NCBI GenBank assembly: GCA_023458995.1
Contig: JAEWVV010000235.1
Span: forward strand, 1 to 26,851
Direction: 5' to 3'
Origin: Bacillota bacterium
GTDB lineage: Bacteria; Bacillota_I; Bacilli_A; Acholeplasmatales; Acholeplasmataceae
Length of the DNA stretch: 26,851 nucleotides
The notes beneath the pieces were generated by a model, which was not told the DNA's origin, made no database searches, and saw nothing but the letters and a program-made list of their open reading frames with translations. Position numbers and translations under genes: made by a program. Positions 1 to 8,138 of the stretch are shown one piece after another (position 1 is the first letter of the stretch; every line of letters begins with the position of its first letter).

Positions 1-297
1 TTTGAAGGATTATTTACTGATAACTTATTTTATGAGATTGGTCGTCATGCAAACATGATGTCTAAATACCTTATTCAAGAGTTAAAGAAAGTTGGTTTAT
101 CTTTTAAAGAATCTGATACAAATCAACAATTTATTACGCTTCCAAGTGACGTTGTTACACACTTAAATGAAAAGTACACCTTTGAAATATGGAACGATTT
201 TGGATCTACAAAGATGATCAGACTTGTAACAACCTACAGAACAACCTATGATGAAATCAATAGTTTCATCCATGATTTAAGAACGATGTTACCATAA
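1..297 (+). CDS. Low-specificity L-threonine aldolase family protein, C-terminal end (5' partial)
   Basis: The frame is open from base 1, so only the last 98 residues are seen; the ATG at 55 is internal. The tail resembles the small C-terminal domain of PLP-dependent beta-eliminating lyases of the threonine aldolase type, which split L-threonine or allo-threonine into glycine and acetaldehyde in the cytosol. The pattern is a helix with IGRHANMMSKYL, then TNQQFITLP, then MIRLVTTYRTTYDEI, which matches the RLVTSWATT-like block of that family. The PLP lysine and substrate residues lie upstream of the window, so activity cannot be judged. It could be another fold-type I aldolase or lyase, but this family is the best fit. 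No U-tailed terminator is visible directly after the stop. Confidence 0.75.
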   Translation, partial: FEGLFTDNLFYEIGRHANMMSKYLIQELKKVGLSFKESDTNQQFITLPSDVVTHLNEKYTFEIWNDFGSTKMIRLVTTYRTTYDEINSFIHDLRTMLP

Positions 298-419
298 ACT
301 ACCTTTTTATGAATGAATATCTTACTAATCTTTTATAACAATCTCAAACAAACCTAGTGATACATGATAAAATCAAGGTGAAAAAACGATTGATAAAAAT
401 ATTATTTGGGGGTATTATC

Positions 420-620
420 ATGTACATTTATCACAGTGAAATCTTAAAGACGAGTAAAAAATGGTTTAGACAGAGTGCAAACGAAAACGATCTTAAAGCA
501 CTTGATGCATTAATCAACAAGCGTGTATCAGAAGGTTATGAATTCGTTTGTTATGCATTTATGACAGACTCATACACGAACCGTTGTCCGTTTGTTGTCA
601 CATTCAGAAAAGAACAATAA
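420..620 (+). CDS. Small protein of unknown function (66 aa)
   Basis: I do not recognise this gene with certainty. The start is placed at ATG 420 because GGGGG at 408-412 lies 7 nt upstream and serves as a ribosome site; an in-frame GTG at 357 would add 21 residues that look like translated leader (lysine-rich, no ribosome site). The 66-residue product has no signal peptide or membrane segment. It has a predicted helix (NENDLKALDALINKRVSEGYEF) leading into strands (FVCYAF, CPFVVTFRK). The 'L..L...G(Y/W)E.V' pattern recalls small DUF4177-like proteins, but this is only a resemblance. It follows the aldolase gene by 122 nt and ends just before a strong terminator. Confidence 0.6.
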   Translation: MYIYHSEILKTSKKWFRQSANENDLKALDALINKRVSEGYEFVCYAFMTDSYTNRCPFVVTFRKEQ

Positions 621-629
621 CTTGAAGTA

Positions 630-665
630 AAAAAACGATTCTTAATGATAAGAACCGTTTTTTTT
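630..665. terminator. Bidirectional intrinsic terminator
   Basis: Arms 630-643 and 650-663 pair over 14 positions with one A/C mismatch, around the loop AATGAT. The arms begin with A's and end with T's (658-665), so the hairpin works in both directions. It separates the + strand small gene ending at 620 from the minus strand methyltransferase gene ending at 677. Confidence 0.85.
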
Positions 666-676
666 ATATTCATATT

Positions 677-1957
677 TTATTTTTTCTTTAAGACAACAAG
701 TGTTTCACATTCCGTCGTTTGGAAAAACATTCTGATTGGATAGACTTTAACAATCTCATAATGATCATTTAATAATCCTAAATCACGAGCTAAAGTCTTT
801 AAATCACAGGATAAATAAAACATTTGTTTAAATGGCTTTGATTTAATACGTTCAATAAGTTCTGGCATTAAGCCATTTCGTGGTGGGTCAACAACTAAGA
901 CATCAGCTTGGTGTTCTTGAATGATTTCTTCAACCTGACCTTGAATAATTTCAACATGATTTGCATTTCTTTGATCTTTAATTTCTTTAGCCATTAAAAC
1001 TGCATCACCATTGGATTCAATCATGGTTACATGACCAGCAATATCAGATATATAATAACCTATACTTCCAACACCACTATAGGCATCAATCACGTCTGCA
1101 TTTTTAATCATATGCTCTTTAATCAAATCATACGCCATTTTGATCACTGGAATATTGATTTGGAAAAATGATTGATCGGTCACAGGAAATACCCAGTCAC
1201 CTATTCTTTCATCAATTTGATTTTCCCCTTGCAGAACATAAGACTTTAATCCAAAGATTTTTTTAGGATCATCTTTCACATTTAAGGTAACGCCACATAC
1301 AAATGGCATATTATGAATCACATTAAGCAAATGCGAAAGTCCTTTAAATGATTTTTGAGTTGAGATAAACGTAATCAGTGCTTGACCTTCTTGATTTGTT
1401 CGAATAGCAATTTTTTCAAATACCTTAAAATCAATCGATATATTGGATGAACTGAGTTTATCAATGATTTGATTTGTGACTCTATCAGCAAGTAAAAATG
1501 ATTTAACTGGAATTAAACCTCTACCATCTTCATGATATAAACCAAGAGTCAATATCGGTTTTTCCATCACATGGAAAACGTTTTTATTCCGGTAATGAAA
1601 TGATTTAGAATCGGTAATAATAGGTTCAACTCCCATGGATATTCCAGCAATCTTTTTTAATGTATCTTCAGTTAATTTAGATTGCCATAAAAGTTGTGCA
1701 TCATCATTCATATGGAGTAAATCCATACTTCCAAGACTAAGATCTGTTGTATTTCTTCGATCTTTACTCATCTCAATAATACTCACTATCGTTCCTTCTG
1801 CAAAACGTTTTTTAAGTTGTTTAATCTTAATGGATGCTTTTTCACTACGAAGTAAACCTTTGACAAAGATCACAAGATCATCATGCTTAACAATACCTTG
1901 ACCTAAGTAGTCGACATCGACTGCAATTCCTTCAAAAATACTACCAACAGTTAACAT
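677..1957 (-). CDS. rlmD: 23S rRNA (uracil-C5)-methyltransferase, RlmD/RlmCD/TrmA family, lacking the usual Fe-S cysteines
   Basis: This 426-residue SAM-dependent enzyme would methylate C5 of a uridine in 23S rRNA. An N-terminal TRAM-like RNA-binding domain (about residues 1-62) is followed by a central domain and a C-terminal Rossmann methyltransferase. Motif I is VIDAYSGVGSIGYY, the DPPRNG motif is present, and the nucleophile motif is LSCDLKTLARDL with its catalytic Cys. The C-terminal glutamate general base is kept in QTTECETL, though the usual His-Val before it is Glu-Cys. The segment around residues 70-83 (LGSMDLLHM) aligns with the CGGC-x-L-x-H cluster motif of RlmD but has no cysteines, so no [4Fe-4S] cluster is expected. 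The start is fixed by AAGGAGG 6 nt upstream and overlaps the serine dehydratase stop by 17 nt. RNA target specificity (RlmC, RlmD, both, or a tRNA) cannot be read from sequence. Confidence 0.85.
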   Translation of the reverse strand: MLTVGSIFEGIAVDVDYLGQGIVKHDDLVIFVKGLLRSEKASIKIKQLKKRFAEGTIVSIIEMSKDRRNTTDLSLGSMDLLHMNDDAQLLWQSKLTEDTLKKIAGISMGVEPIITDSKSFHYRNKNVFHVMEKPILTLGLYHEDGRGLIPVKSFLLADRVTNQIIDKLSSSNISIDFKVFEKIAIRTNQEGQALITFISTQKSFKGLSHLLNVIHNMPFVCGVTLNVKDDPKKIFGLKSYVLQGENQIDERIGDWVFPVTDQSFFQINIPVIKMAYDLIKEHMIKNADVIDAYSGVGSIGYYISDIAGHVTMIESNGDAVLMAKEIKDQRNANHVEIIQGQVEEIIQEHQADVLVVDPPRNGLMPELIERIKSKPFKQMFYLSCDLKTLARDLGLLNDHYEIVKVYPIRMFFQTTECETLVVLKKK

Positions 1958-3164
1958 CGTCTTCCTCCTTAAAATAATACGCTAAGCCACCTTGTGATGT
2001 CTCTTTATAGGACTGATGCATATCAAGTCCTGTTTGATACATCGTTTGAATAACCATATCAAATGAAATCTTTCTTGAATCGGTTAAGAAGTAAGCAAGA
2101 CCACATGCATCAATTGCACGAAGTGCAGCTACTGCATTACGTTCAATACAAGGTATTTGAACATAGCCGTTAATGGGATCGCATGTAAGACCTAAGTGAT
2201 GTTCCATTGCGATTTCTGCTGCATATTCGATTTGATCCATCGAAAGATTAAACAGTGTTGCATGTGCTGCAGCAGCCATAGAGCATGCACTCCCTACCTC
2301 AGCTTGACATCCAGCAACAGCACCTGAGATCGATGCATTATGTTTAATCAAATTACCGATTAAACCTGCAACTGCAAGCCCATTAATAATTCTTTCTTTT
2401 GTAATAAAATGATGTTTTTCATGCATATAGTAAAGCACTGCAGGAAGTACTCCACATGCACCACATGTCGGTGCAGTCACAATAATCCCACCACTTGCAT
2501 TTTCTTCAGATACTGCAAATGCGTAGCTTGCTACAAGTCTATTTTCAACAAGTTCTCTGAAATCTGTAGCTTTTAGCTTCCCATAGAGTTCAGGAGCTTT
2601 TCGTTTCATCTTCAGAGGACCAGGTAGAACACCATGCGTTGCAATCCCTCGAATAATGGATGCTTTCATTGCTTCCCAAATGCCTTCTAAAAACTCTTTA
2701 ATCTCTTCCCCTTCAACTTCATAGACATAATCATGAAGTGCCATATGTTTACTCTTACAATAGAGTTTGATCTCTTTTAATGTTTTATGAGGATAGATCT
2801 TTTTTTCTTGACTTTCTTCACCTAGAAAAACGATTCTTCCTCCACCTGTACTATTGACTTCTTTTTCTACAAGAAGCTCATCACCCAAAAATCCTTTAAT
2901 AATGAGTGTATTTGGATGTTTAGATACATCGAGTGAAGTCAAAAAAGTCACTGGCGTATCGCCAAGTGACTCTTTAATCGCTTCTTCGGTGAGATGACCT
3001 TTACCCGTTAACGCAAGCGAATTATAGAGTGTTATTTCATAACGGTCGCACGTTTGATATGCTTCCTTAATCATTTTTGCTGCTTTTGCTGGTCCCATCG
3101 TATGTGAACTTGATGGGCCATGTCCAACTTGATAGAGATAGCGAATTGAAAGCATAAATGTCAT
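1941..3164 (-). CDS. sdaA: L-serine dehydratase (L-serine ammonia-lyase), single-chain iron-sulfur type
   Basis: The enzyme deaminates L-serine to pyruvate and ammonia using an oxygen-sensitive [4Fe-4S] cluster, in the cytosol. It is about 407 residues and carries both parts on one chain. The beta-type N-terminal region contains the GPSSSHTMGP motif. The alpha-type region contains ASGGIIVTAPTCGACG and the likely cluster cysteines in GCQAEVG, GLTCDPINGY and IPCIERN. The ATG at 3164 is preferred: AAAGGA (3170-3175) lies 5 nt upstream, while an in-frame GTG at 3167 would be too close. The ribosome site overlaps the stop of the peptidase gene upstream (ends 3174), so the two are probably translationally linked. 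It is slightly shorter than E. coli SdaA (454 aa), but all recognisable motifs are present. Pyruvate formed here would join the product of pyruvate kinase encoded elsewhere in the window. Confidence 0.95.
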   Translation of the reverse strand: MTFMLSIRYLYQVGHGPSSSHTMGPAKAAKMIKEAYQTCDRYEITLYNSLALTGKGHLTEEAIKESLGDTPVTFLTSLDVSKHPNTLIIKGFLGDELLVEKEVNSTGGGRIVFLGEESQEKKIYPHKTLKEIKLYCKSKHMALHDYVYEVEGEEIKEFLEGIWEAMKASIIRGIATHGVLPGPLKMKRKAPELYGKLKATDFRELVENRLVASYAFAVSEENASGGIIVTAPTCGACGVLPAVLYYMHEKHHFITKERIINGLAVAGLIGNLIKHNASISGAVAGCQAEVGSACSMAAAAHATLFNLSMDQIEYAAEIAMEHHLGLTCDPINGYVQIPCIERNAVAALRAIDACGLAYFLTDSRKISFDMVIQTMYQTGLDMHQSYKETSQGGLAYYFKEEDDVNCW

Positions 3165-3173
3165 CACAGTCCT

Positions 3174-4664
3174 TTAGTTTTTGAACTTATTCTTTAAATA
3201 ATTGACATAATACATCGGTGAGAATTCTTCTTTTGTTGCATTCCAAATAATCTCTTTAGGTGATTTACTACTTGCAAACATATGAACTTTATCTTTTAAC
3301 CATGCATTAATCGCTTTAATATTATTCGTTGAAAGAGCTTCTTCAATATTGAGTTCTTTATTCATTGCTTGATAGATTTGTGCAGCATAAGCTGAACCAA
3401 GTGCATACGTTGGGAAATACCCTAACATACCACCCGACCAATGGACGTCTTGTAGGACTCCTTCACGATCAGTCTTTGGACGAACACCAACGTATTCATA
3501 CATTAGCTTATTCCATTTCTTAGGAAGATCTTTCACTTTAACCTTACCTGAGATTAAACCTTTTTCAAGTTCATAACGAACCATGACATGAAGTGCGTAT
3601 GTTAATTCATCAGCTTCTGTACGAATTAAAGAACGTTCTGATCGATTGATATATGCATGAAATTCTTCAACGGTAACACCTTTTAATTGTTTAGGGAAAA
3701 GTTCAACAAGTTTTGGATAATGAACTTTCCAAAATGAGAGTGAACGACCTAGCATGTTTTCATACATACGTGATTGTGATTCATGAATACCTAAACTTGT
3801 ACCACCATGAAGGAATGTATCATCATATTTGGGATCGTTTTGTAATTCATAAATCGCATGACCCATCTCATGAATTGTTGAGAAAATCGATGATGTCAAA
3901 TTATTATCATAATAATGTGTTGTAATTCTTGTATCTGTTGAAGATACACCGGATGTAAAGGGATGTGCACTTTCCTTAAGAAGACCGCGTTTACGATCAT
4001 ATGCAAACACATCGATTAAATATTCTGAAAACTTGACTTGACCATCTTTTGGAAAAATACCGTGTGTCAGTTTACGTGAATATTTAACTTTACGTGAAGT
4101 GACTTCTTTAACAAAAGGAACTAACTCTTCTTTAAGGGTATTAAAGAAATTGTCATATTCTTTCGTTGTGAATCCTTCTTCATATTCATCAAGTAGAATA
4201 TCATAACCTTTGAGTTCAGGTGTTTCTAAATACTTAACAAGTTTTTGGTTATACGTAATGATCTTTTCAAGTGTTGGTCTAAACATTTCAAAATTATTTT
4301 CGTTTTTAGCTTTAGCCCAAATATGAGATGCTTGTGAGACAAGCACTTGATGTGCAATAAGTTCATCTTTTGGTACTAATTTGATAACTCTGATTTGTTT
4401 ATACATATGTTTAATTTCAGTTTTTAAATCGGAATCATTAATTTGATCAAGTGATGCATAGAGTTTATCGATTGCATCAATATATTCTTCATTAGATTCG
4501 ATTTTATACATCTCTTCGGCCATAACTTCATACTGTTTGGTACGGTAGTCAATGGATGCTTCTGGAGCTTCAGTTTCTTGATCCCAACTCATTAACCAAC
4601 CAAAATAATTGTAGGCGATGATTTTCTTTCGGTATGATTCATAAATCTTAATATAGTTTTCCAT
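3174..4664 (-). CDS. M32 family metallocarboxypeptidase (Taq-type)
   Basis: This 496-residue protein matches the thermostable carboxypeptidase family M32, which removes C-terminal residues from peptides. The zinc motif HEMGH lies at about residues 265-269, in the context STIHEMGHAIYE. It is followed by GIHESQSRMYEN, the family's second zinc-ligand block, and preceded by SSTDTRITTHY, which corresponds to the DxRxT substrate motif. Length is normal for the family and there is no signal peptide, so it acts in the cytosol. The start ATG has AGAGGA 6-7 nt upstream. It is the first gene of an operon with sdaA and the RNA methyltransferase, consistent with peptide breakdown feeding amino-acid catabolism. 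Confidence 0.95.
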   Translation of the reverse strand: MENYIKIYESYRKKIIAYNYFGWLMSWDQETEAPEASIDYRTKQYEVMAEEMYKIESNEEYIDAIDKLYASLDQINDSDLKTEIKHMYKQIRVIKLVPKDELIAHQVLVSQASHIWAKAKNENNFEMFRPTLEKIITYNQKLVKYLETPELKGYDILLDEYEEGFTTKEYDNFFNTLKEELVPFVKEVTSRKVKYSRKLTHGIFPKDGQVKFSEYLIDVFAYDRKRGLLKESAHPFTSGVSSTDTRITTHYYDNNLTSSIFSTIHEMGHAIYELQNDPKYDDTFLHGGTSLGIHESQSRMYENMLGRSLSFWKVHYPKLVELFPKQLKGVTVEEFHAYINRSERSLIRTEADELTYALHVMVRYELEKGLISGKVKVKDLPKKWNKLMYEYVGVRPKTDREGVLQDVHWSGGMLGYFPTYALGSAYAAQIYQAMNKELNIEEALSTNNIKAINAWLKDKVHMFASSKSPKEIIWNATKEEFSPMYYVNYLKNKFKN

Positions 4665-4693
4665 CTTAGATCCTCTTTTCGTCGTTTACTTAG

Positions 4694-4702
4694 ATTATAA
4701 CA
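4694..4702 (-). promoter_or_regulatory. Extended -10 promoter of the peptidase-sdaA-methyltransferase operon
   Basis: On the minus strand the sequence is TGTTATAAT, a perfect TATAAT preceded by the TGn extension, about 30 nt upstream of the start codon at 4664. No good -35 hexamer is seen at 16-18 nt; the expected place is occupied by the palindrome at 4711-4724. An extended -10 can compensate for a poor -35. Confidence 0.65.
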
Positions 4703-4710
4703 TGTTAATC

Positions 4711-4724
4711 TTCACTTAAGTGAA
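4711..4724. promoter_or_regulatory. Perfect 14-bp palindrome, candidate operator
   Basis: TTCACTTAAGTGAA equals its own reverse complement. It lies just upstream of the extended -10 at 4694-4702 and covers the expected -35 region, where a bound dimeric repressor would block transcription. It has no loop and no T-tract, so it is not a good terminator for the mgtE gene ending at 4738. The regulator is unknown. Confidence 0.45.
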
Positions 4725-4737
4725 ATCCCATAATATC

Positions 4738-6078
4738 TCATAAAAAAGCGATGGTTGCAATACCAAAATAAATCACTAATGCAACCAAATCATTAATCGT
4801 TGTCATAATAGGTCCGGATGCTGCTGCAGGGTCTTGGTTATTCTTGTGTATGATGATGGGTACAAAAACACCCATCAGCGCTGATATAAACATTGAAGTA
4901 AAAACTGCGATTAAAACAACAATACCCATTTGATAAGGAACCGTTGTATCTTTTGACGGGAAAATCGTAAGAAAGACTGTTACAAAAAGAAAAGCAGATA
5001 TTCCGACCAACACACTATTAATAAGACCAATGATACATTCTTTAACCACATGATTCTTAGGAATTTCTTTCCCATCAAACTCGTTCTTGTGAATTCCTAA
5101 TATTGTTACTGCAAGTGATTGTGTACCAATATTACCTGCCATCCCAAGGATGAGTGGTTGAAATAATACAATCGCTGTGACTTCAGCTAATGTCGCTTCA
5201 AAAATGGATAAGAAACTTGCTATTAAAAGATTTAACACAACTGCAATCATGAGCCAAGGCAATCTTTGTTTAGAACGAGTCCAAGAAGATGATGTTGATT
5301 CATGATCGTTTAATAAAGCCATCTTTTGATAATCTGATTCGGTTGCTTCAATGATTTCATCAAAGACGTCATCTGCGGTTACAATACCAATAACATGATC
5401 ATCTGAATCTAAGACTGGAATTACATTTCTGTCATAATCAACAACGGTTTGAATGGCTTTTTCAATCGTTTCATCTGCATAAACAAACTGAAAATCATCA
5501 AACATAATTTTTGAGATGGTCGTGTTACTTCTTGCTCTGATTAAATCTTTTAAGTCAATTAATCCAATCATTCGTTTATCTTGATCTAAAACAAAAATAG
5601 TATCGATATAATCTGTATCTCTTGATTCTTTAATGATTTGATTGGTTGCTTCTTTAATGGATAAATCAATGCTTATTGTAACAAAGTCTGTTGACATAAT
5701 GGAAGCTGCTGTATCTTCTTCATATGCTAAAAGTAAAGATACTGTTTTTGCTTTGACTTTGGATAACATCTTAAATATTTCTGGTCGTTTGCTTTCATCG
5801 ATATCTTCAATAAATTCTTTTAAATCATCGGATTCCATACTTCTAAAAAGTGATTTTTTTTGTACGTCTTCTAAGTGATTTAATAAGTCGAGTTGATCAT
5901 CTATATCCAGTTCAACAAACATATCTGTCATTTTTTCTAATCCAATTAAGTTGAGCATTCTTGTTTTTTCATCGTCATTTAATAGTGGATAGTAAAGTGC
6001 TAAGTCATATGCAAAGATTGGCTTAAACTCTTTTTTTAGTAGTTGATCACTATGTTTAAAATTAATTTTCTTAAGCAT
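4738..6078 (-). CDS. mgtE: Magnesium transporter MgtE (second of a tandem pair)
   Basis: This 446-residue protein has the MgtE architecture. An acidic helical N domain (about residues 1-125) is followed by two CBS domains (about 130-255, with DTIFVLDQDKRMIGLID and RNVIPVLDSDDHVIGIVT). Five membrane helices follow from about residue 270. The pore signature appears as GNIGTQSLAV, and DPAAASGPIMTTIND carries the conserved acidic residue of the last helix (D430). MgtE is an inner-membrane Mg2+ channel gated by Mg2+ binding between the cytosolic domains. The start overlaps the previous mgtE stop by one base (TAATG), and its ribosome site GGAGG lies inside the last codons of that gene. It differs substantially from its neighbour, so this is an old duplication. 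Co2+ transport is also known in the family. Confidence 0.95.
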   Translation of the reverse strand: MLKKINFKHSDQLLKKEFKPIFAYDLALYYPLLNDDEKTRMLNLIGLEKMTDMFVELDIDDQLDLLNHLEDVQKKSLFRSMESDDLKEFIEDIDESKRPEIFKMLSKVKAKTVSLLLAYEEDTAASIMSTDFVTISIDLSIKEATNQIIKESRDTDYIDTIFVLDQDKRMIGLIDLKDLIRARSNTTISKIMFDDFQFVYADETIEKAIQTVVDYDRNVIPVLDSDDHVIGIVTADDVFDEIIEATESDYQKMALLNDHESTSSSWTRSKQRLPWLMIAVVLNLLIASFLSIFEATLAEVTAIVLFQPLILGMAGNIGTQSLAVTILGIHKNEFDGKEIPKNHVVKECIIGLINSVLVGISAFLFVTVFLTIFPSKDTTVPYQMGIVVLIAVFTSMFISALMGVFVPIIIHKNNQDPAAASGPIMTTINDLVALVIYFGIATIAFL

Positions 6079-7400
6079 TATATCCCTCCAATCATGAGTG
6101 AAGCCAAGCCAAAATAGATAAAAATAGCTCCTACATCAATGAGTGTCGTAATAAACGGGCCTGATGCTACAGCAGGGTCAATCTTGATTAAATTCAATGT
6201 GATTGGAATGATCAGTGCAATAAGTGGTGCAATGATCACTGTAAGCCATAGTGATAAACCAATCACTAAACTGATGATCAGTGGATCAGAAGTAAGTGAT
6301 GTATTGATATAAGCAAAAACCAATGTCATTAAAAATGCAATTGCTCCAATGACAAATCCATTAATGACACCTGTCATGATCTCTCTCATTGAGTTTTTGA
6401 ATAATCCTTTTTCATGTGTCGAAAGCATTTGAAGTGTGACAGCAAGTGTCTGTGTTGCAACGTTACCTGCTGAGTCTAAAATCAGTGGTTGAAAAACAAC
6501 TAAAATAGCAACAGATGCAAGCACATGTTCAAACTGTCTTGTGACTAAGGCAATTGGAAATGAAATTACAAGTAACCCAAGAAGCCAAGGTATCCGGTAT
6601 AAAGCGGTCTTGACAGGACTCAAATCTTCTTCGGTTTCTGGTAATGCTGCTAATTTTTCAAAATCTTCTTGTGCTTCTTCTTGATAAATATCGAGCGCAT
6701 CATCAAGTGTGATCATACCAAGAAGCTCTTTCTTTTCATTTAAAACAGGCATTTCATAAATGCCATAATTTCTGATGGCTTGAACTGTTTTATTAATCGG
6801 ATCGTTGTCGTAAGAAACTGGATAATCTTCAATGATCTCTTTAATAAGACATGGTGTTTTCGCTTTAAGAAGTGATTTTAAGGGAATGGCACCCACATAG
6901 AGTTTATTCTCATCAGCAACGAATATTGTATTAATCGATTCAACTTCATCAGCTTCTTTAATGACTTTCTTCGTTGCTTGTTTGACATCCATGAGAGGAT
7001 CAACAACAATAAAAAGAGTCGTCATTGCAGAGCCCGTTTCATCTTCATCATATTCAATTAATTCTCTAACCTCAGAGTCTTCACCAAGTTTTTCTAGTAA
7101 CTCCTCTTGATCAGATCTACCCAGCTCTAAAATGATATCTGCAGCATCATCAGGTTCCATCATTTCAACAAGTTCAACTTGCTTTTCAATATTGAAATCT
7201 GTAAGTACCTCAGCTGCATCATCAGCTTCAAGGTAGCTTACGAGTTCAGCTAATTTTTCACTTGATAAATACTCATATACTTTATCTTTTTCTTCTTGTG
7301 TTAACTCTGTGAAGAGTTCAGCTAAATCATGGGCATGCACATCATCTAAAAACTCTTTTAAAATCTTGATATCTTCTTTTTGTATGATCTCTTTAAGCAT
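6078..7400 (-). CDS. mgtE: Magnesium transporter MgtE (first of a tandem pair)
   Basis: The 440-residue product has a long acidic N domain (about residues 1-130) of MgtE repeats such as ADDAAEVL and PDDAADIILEL. Two CBS domains follow (INTIFVADENKLYVGAIPL and IYEMPVLNEKKELLGMIT), then five membrane helices. The pore motif is SAGNVATQTLAV, and DPAVASGPFITTLID provides the conserved aspartate (D422). ATG 7400 is chosen because AGGGGG lies 9-10 nt upstream; an in-frame start at 7445 would add 15 basic residues overlapping the preceding terminator. It is followed by a second mgtE with one-base overlap. The 65-nt gap upstream is too short for an M-box Mg riboswitch and I see none. No convincing separate promoter is visible, so read-through from the ZIP/regulator operon is possible. 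Confidence 0.95.
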   Translation of the reverse strand: MLKEIIQKEDIKILKEFLDDVHAHDLAELFTELTQEEKDKVYEYLSSEKLAELVSYLEADDAAEVLTDFNIEKQVELVEMMEPDDAADIILELGRSDQEELLEKLGEDSEVRELIEYDEDETGSAMTTLFIVVDPLMDVKQATKKVIKEADEVESINTIFVADENKLYVGAIPLKSLLKAKTPCLIKEIIEDYPVSYDNDPINKTVQAIRNYGIYEMPVLNEKKELLGMITLDDALDIYQEEAQEDFEKLAALPETEEDLSPVKTALYRIPWLLGLLVISFPIALVTRQFEHVLASVAILVVFQPLILDSAGNVATQTLAVTLQMLSTHEKGLFKNSMREIMTGVINGFVIGAIAFLMTLVFAYINTSLTSDPLIISLVIGLSLWLTVIIAPLIALIIPITLNLIKIDPAVASGPFITTLIDVGAIFIYFGLASLMIGGI

Positions 7401-7445
7401 AACGAGATACCCCCTTTTCTTTTTGACAAAAACTTTAACAAACAA

Positions 7446-7467
7446 AAAACACCAAGTTCGGTGTTTT
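7446..7467 (-). terminator. Intrinsic terminator after the metalloregulator gene
   Basis: On the minus strand AAAACACC pairs perfectly with GGTGTTTT around a 6-nt loop, followed by the T-rich stretch TTGTTTGTT. It overlaps the TAA stop at 7466-7468. The stem is short (8 bp, half of it A-T), so termination may be partial and allow read-through into mgtE. Confidence 0.65.
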
Positions 7468-8125
7468 ACGAATTAATCGTTCGTCCAAAAAGCATGTGCG
7501 CTGTCTTTAGCGTTAATGCAAGATCGCGATCTCCACAATTAACCTTCATTAAGCCATTAAAGGGATCTATCTCAAGTACTTTATACTGATCATATAATTT
7601 CATCCCTTGTTGATTAAGATAGAGAAGTAATTCTTTATGATCAAGTACTCTTAAGAGTTCAAAAGAATCTCCTACTTTGACTTCAGATAGAGAAAGTGAA
7701 GTTGCTTCTTCGATTTTACCTTGAAAGTTTGGAATCGGATTACCGTGTTGGCAATACTTAGGATCCCCTAAGAAATGATAGAGCTTTTCTAATACTTCAG
7801 CACTTGTAGCATGCTCAAGCATTTCAGCATCTTCATGTACATTTTCCCATGAAAAACCAAGCTTTTCTGTTAAGAATACTTCCCAAATTCGGTGAGCGCG
7901 AATCATACGAATCGCGACTTCTTTTCCTTTTTTTGTAAGAGAAATACCTTTATATGGAATAAATGAAACGAGATGTTTTTTTTCTAGTTTCTTAATCATT
8001 TCATTGACACTTTGATCTGTAAAACCAAAACGGTCAGCAATTTCATTTGCTTTAATGAGCGTAGCTTTTTTTTCAATCGTTAATTCATAAATGGTTTTTA
8101 TATAGTCCTCTTCAGCACGATTCAT
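7466..8125 (-). CDS. mntR: DtxR/MntR-family metal-dependent transcriptional repressor
   Basis: The 219-residue product has an N-terminal winged helix (about residues 1-65), a metal-binding and dimerisation domain (about 70-140), and a C-terminal FeoA/SH3-like domain (about 145-219). This is the long DtxR/IdeR/ScaR layout, not the short B. subtilis MntR layout. Likely metal ligands are D7, H78, E101, E104 and H105. Glu at 101, where DtxR and IdeR have Cys102, is the MntR/ScaR state and favours manganese; the residue matching MntR Glu11 is Lys10. ATG 8125 has AGGAGG 8 nt upstream; a GTG at 8134 lies inside the ribosome site. It is co-transcribed with the ZIP gene, whose stop sits beside its ribosome site. 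It probably represses this operon through the operator at 8985-9000. The metal (Mn, Fe or Zn) is inferred. Confidence 0.85.
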   Translation of the reverse strand: MNRAEEDYIKTIYELTIEKKATLIKANEIADRFGFTDQSVNEMIKKLEKKHLVSFIPYKGISLTKKGKEVAIRMIRAHRIWEVFLTEKLGFSWENVHEDAEMLEHATSAEVLEKLYHFLGDPKYCQHGNPIPNFQGKIEEATSLSLSEVKVGDSFELLRVLDHKELLLYLNQQGMKLYDQYKVLEIDPFNGLMKVNCGDRDLALTLKTAHMLFGRTINS

Positions 8126-8138
8126 TAAAACCACCTCC

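Noticed and set aside
3713..3925. Open frame on the + strand inside the M32 peptidase gene
   Set aside because: It is antisense to a fully conserved gene, contains the reverse complement of the HEMGH codons, and has no ribosome site or recognisable protein.
4711..4724. Palindrome as the terminator of the mgtE pair
   Set aside because: It has no loop of its own and no T-tract on the minus strand, so an operator is the better reading.
7401..7465. Possible Mg2+ riboswitch (M-box) ahead of the mgtE pair
   Set aside because: The gap is only 65 nt and is taken up by the terminator of the regulator gene and the ribosome site; an M-box needs far more sequence.
8126..8134. GTG start for the DtxR-type regulator
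   Set aside because: The GTG lies inside the AGGAGGTGG ribosome site; ATG 8125 has proper spacing and gives the usual family N-terminus.
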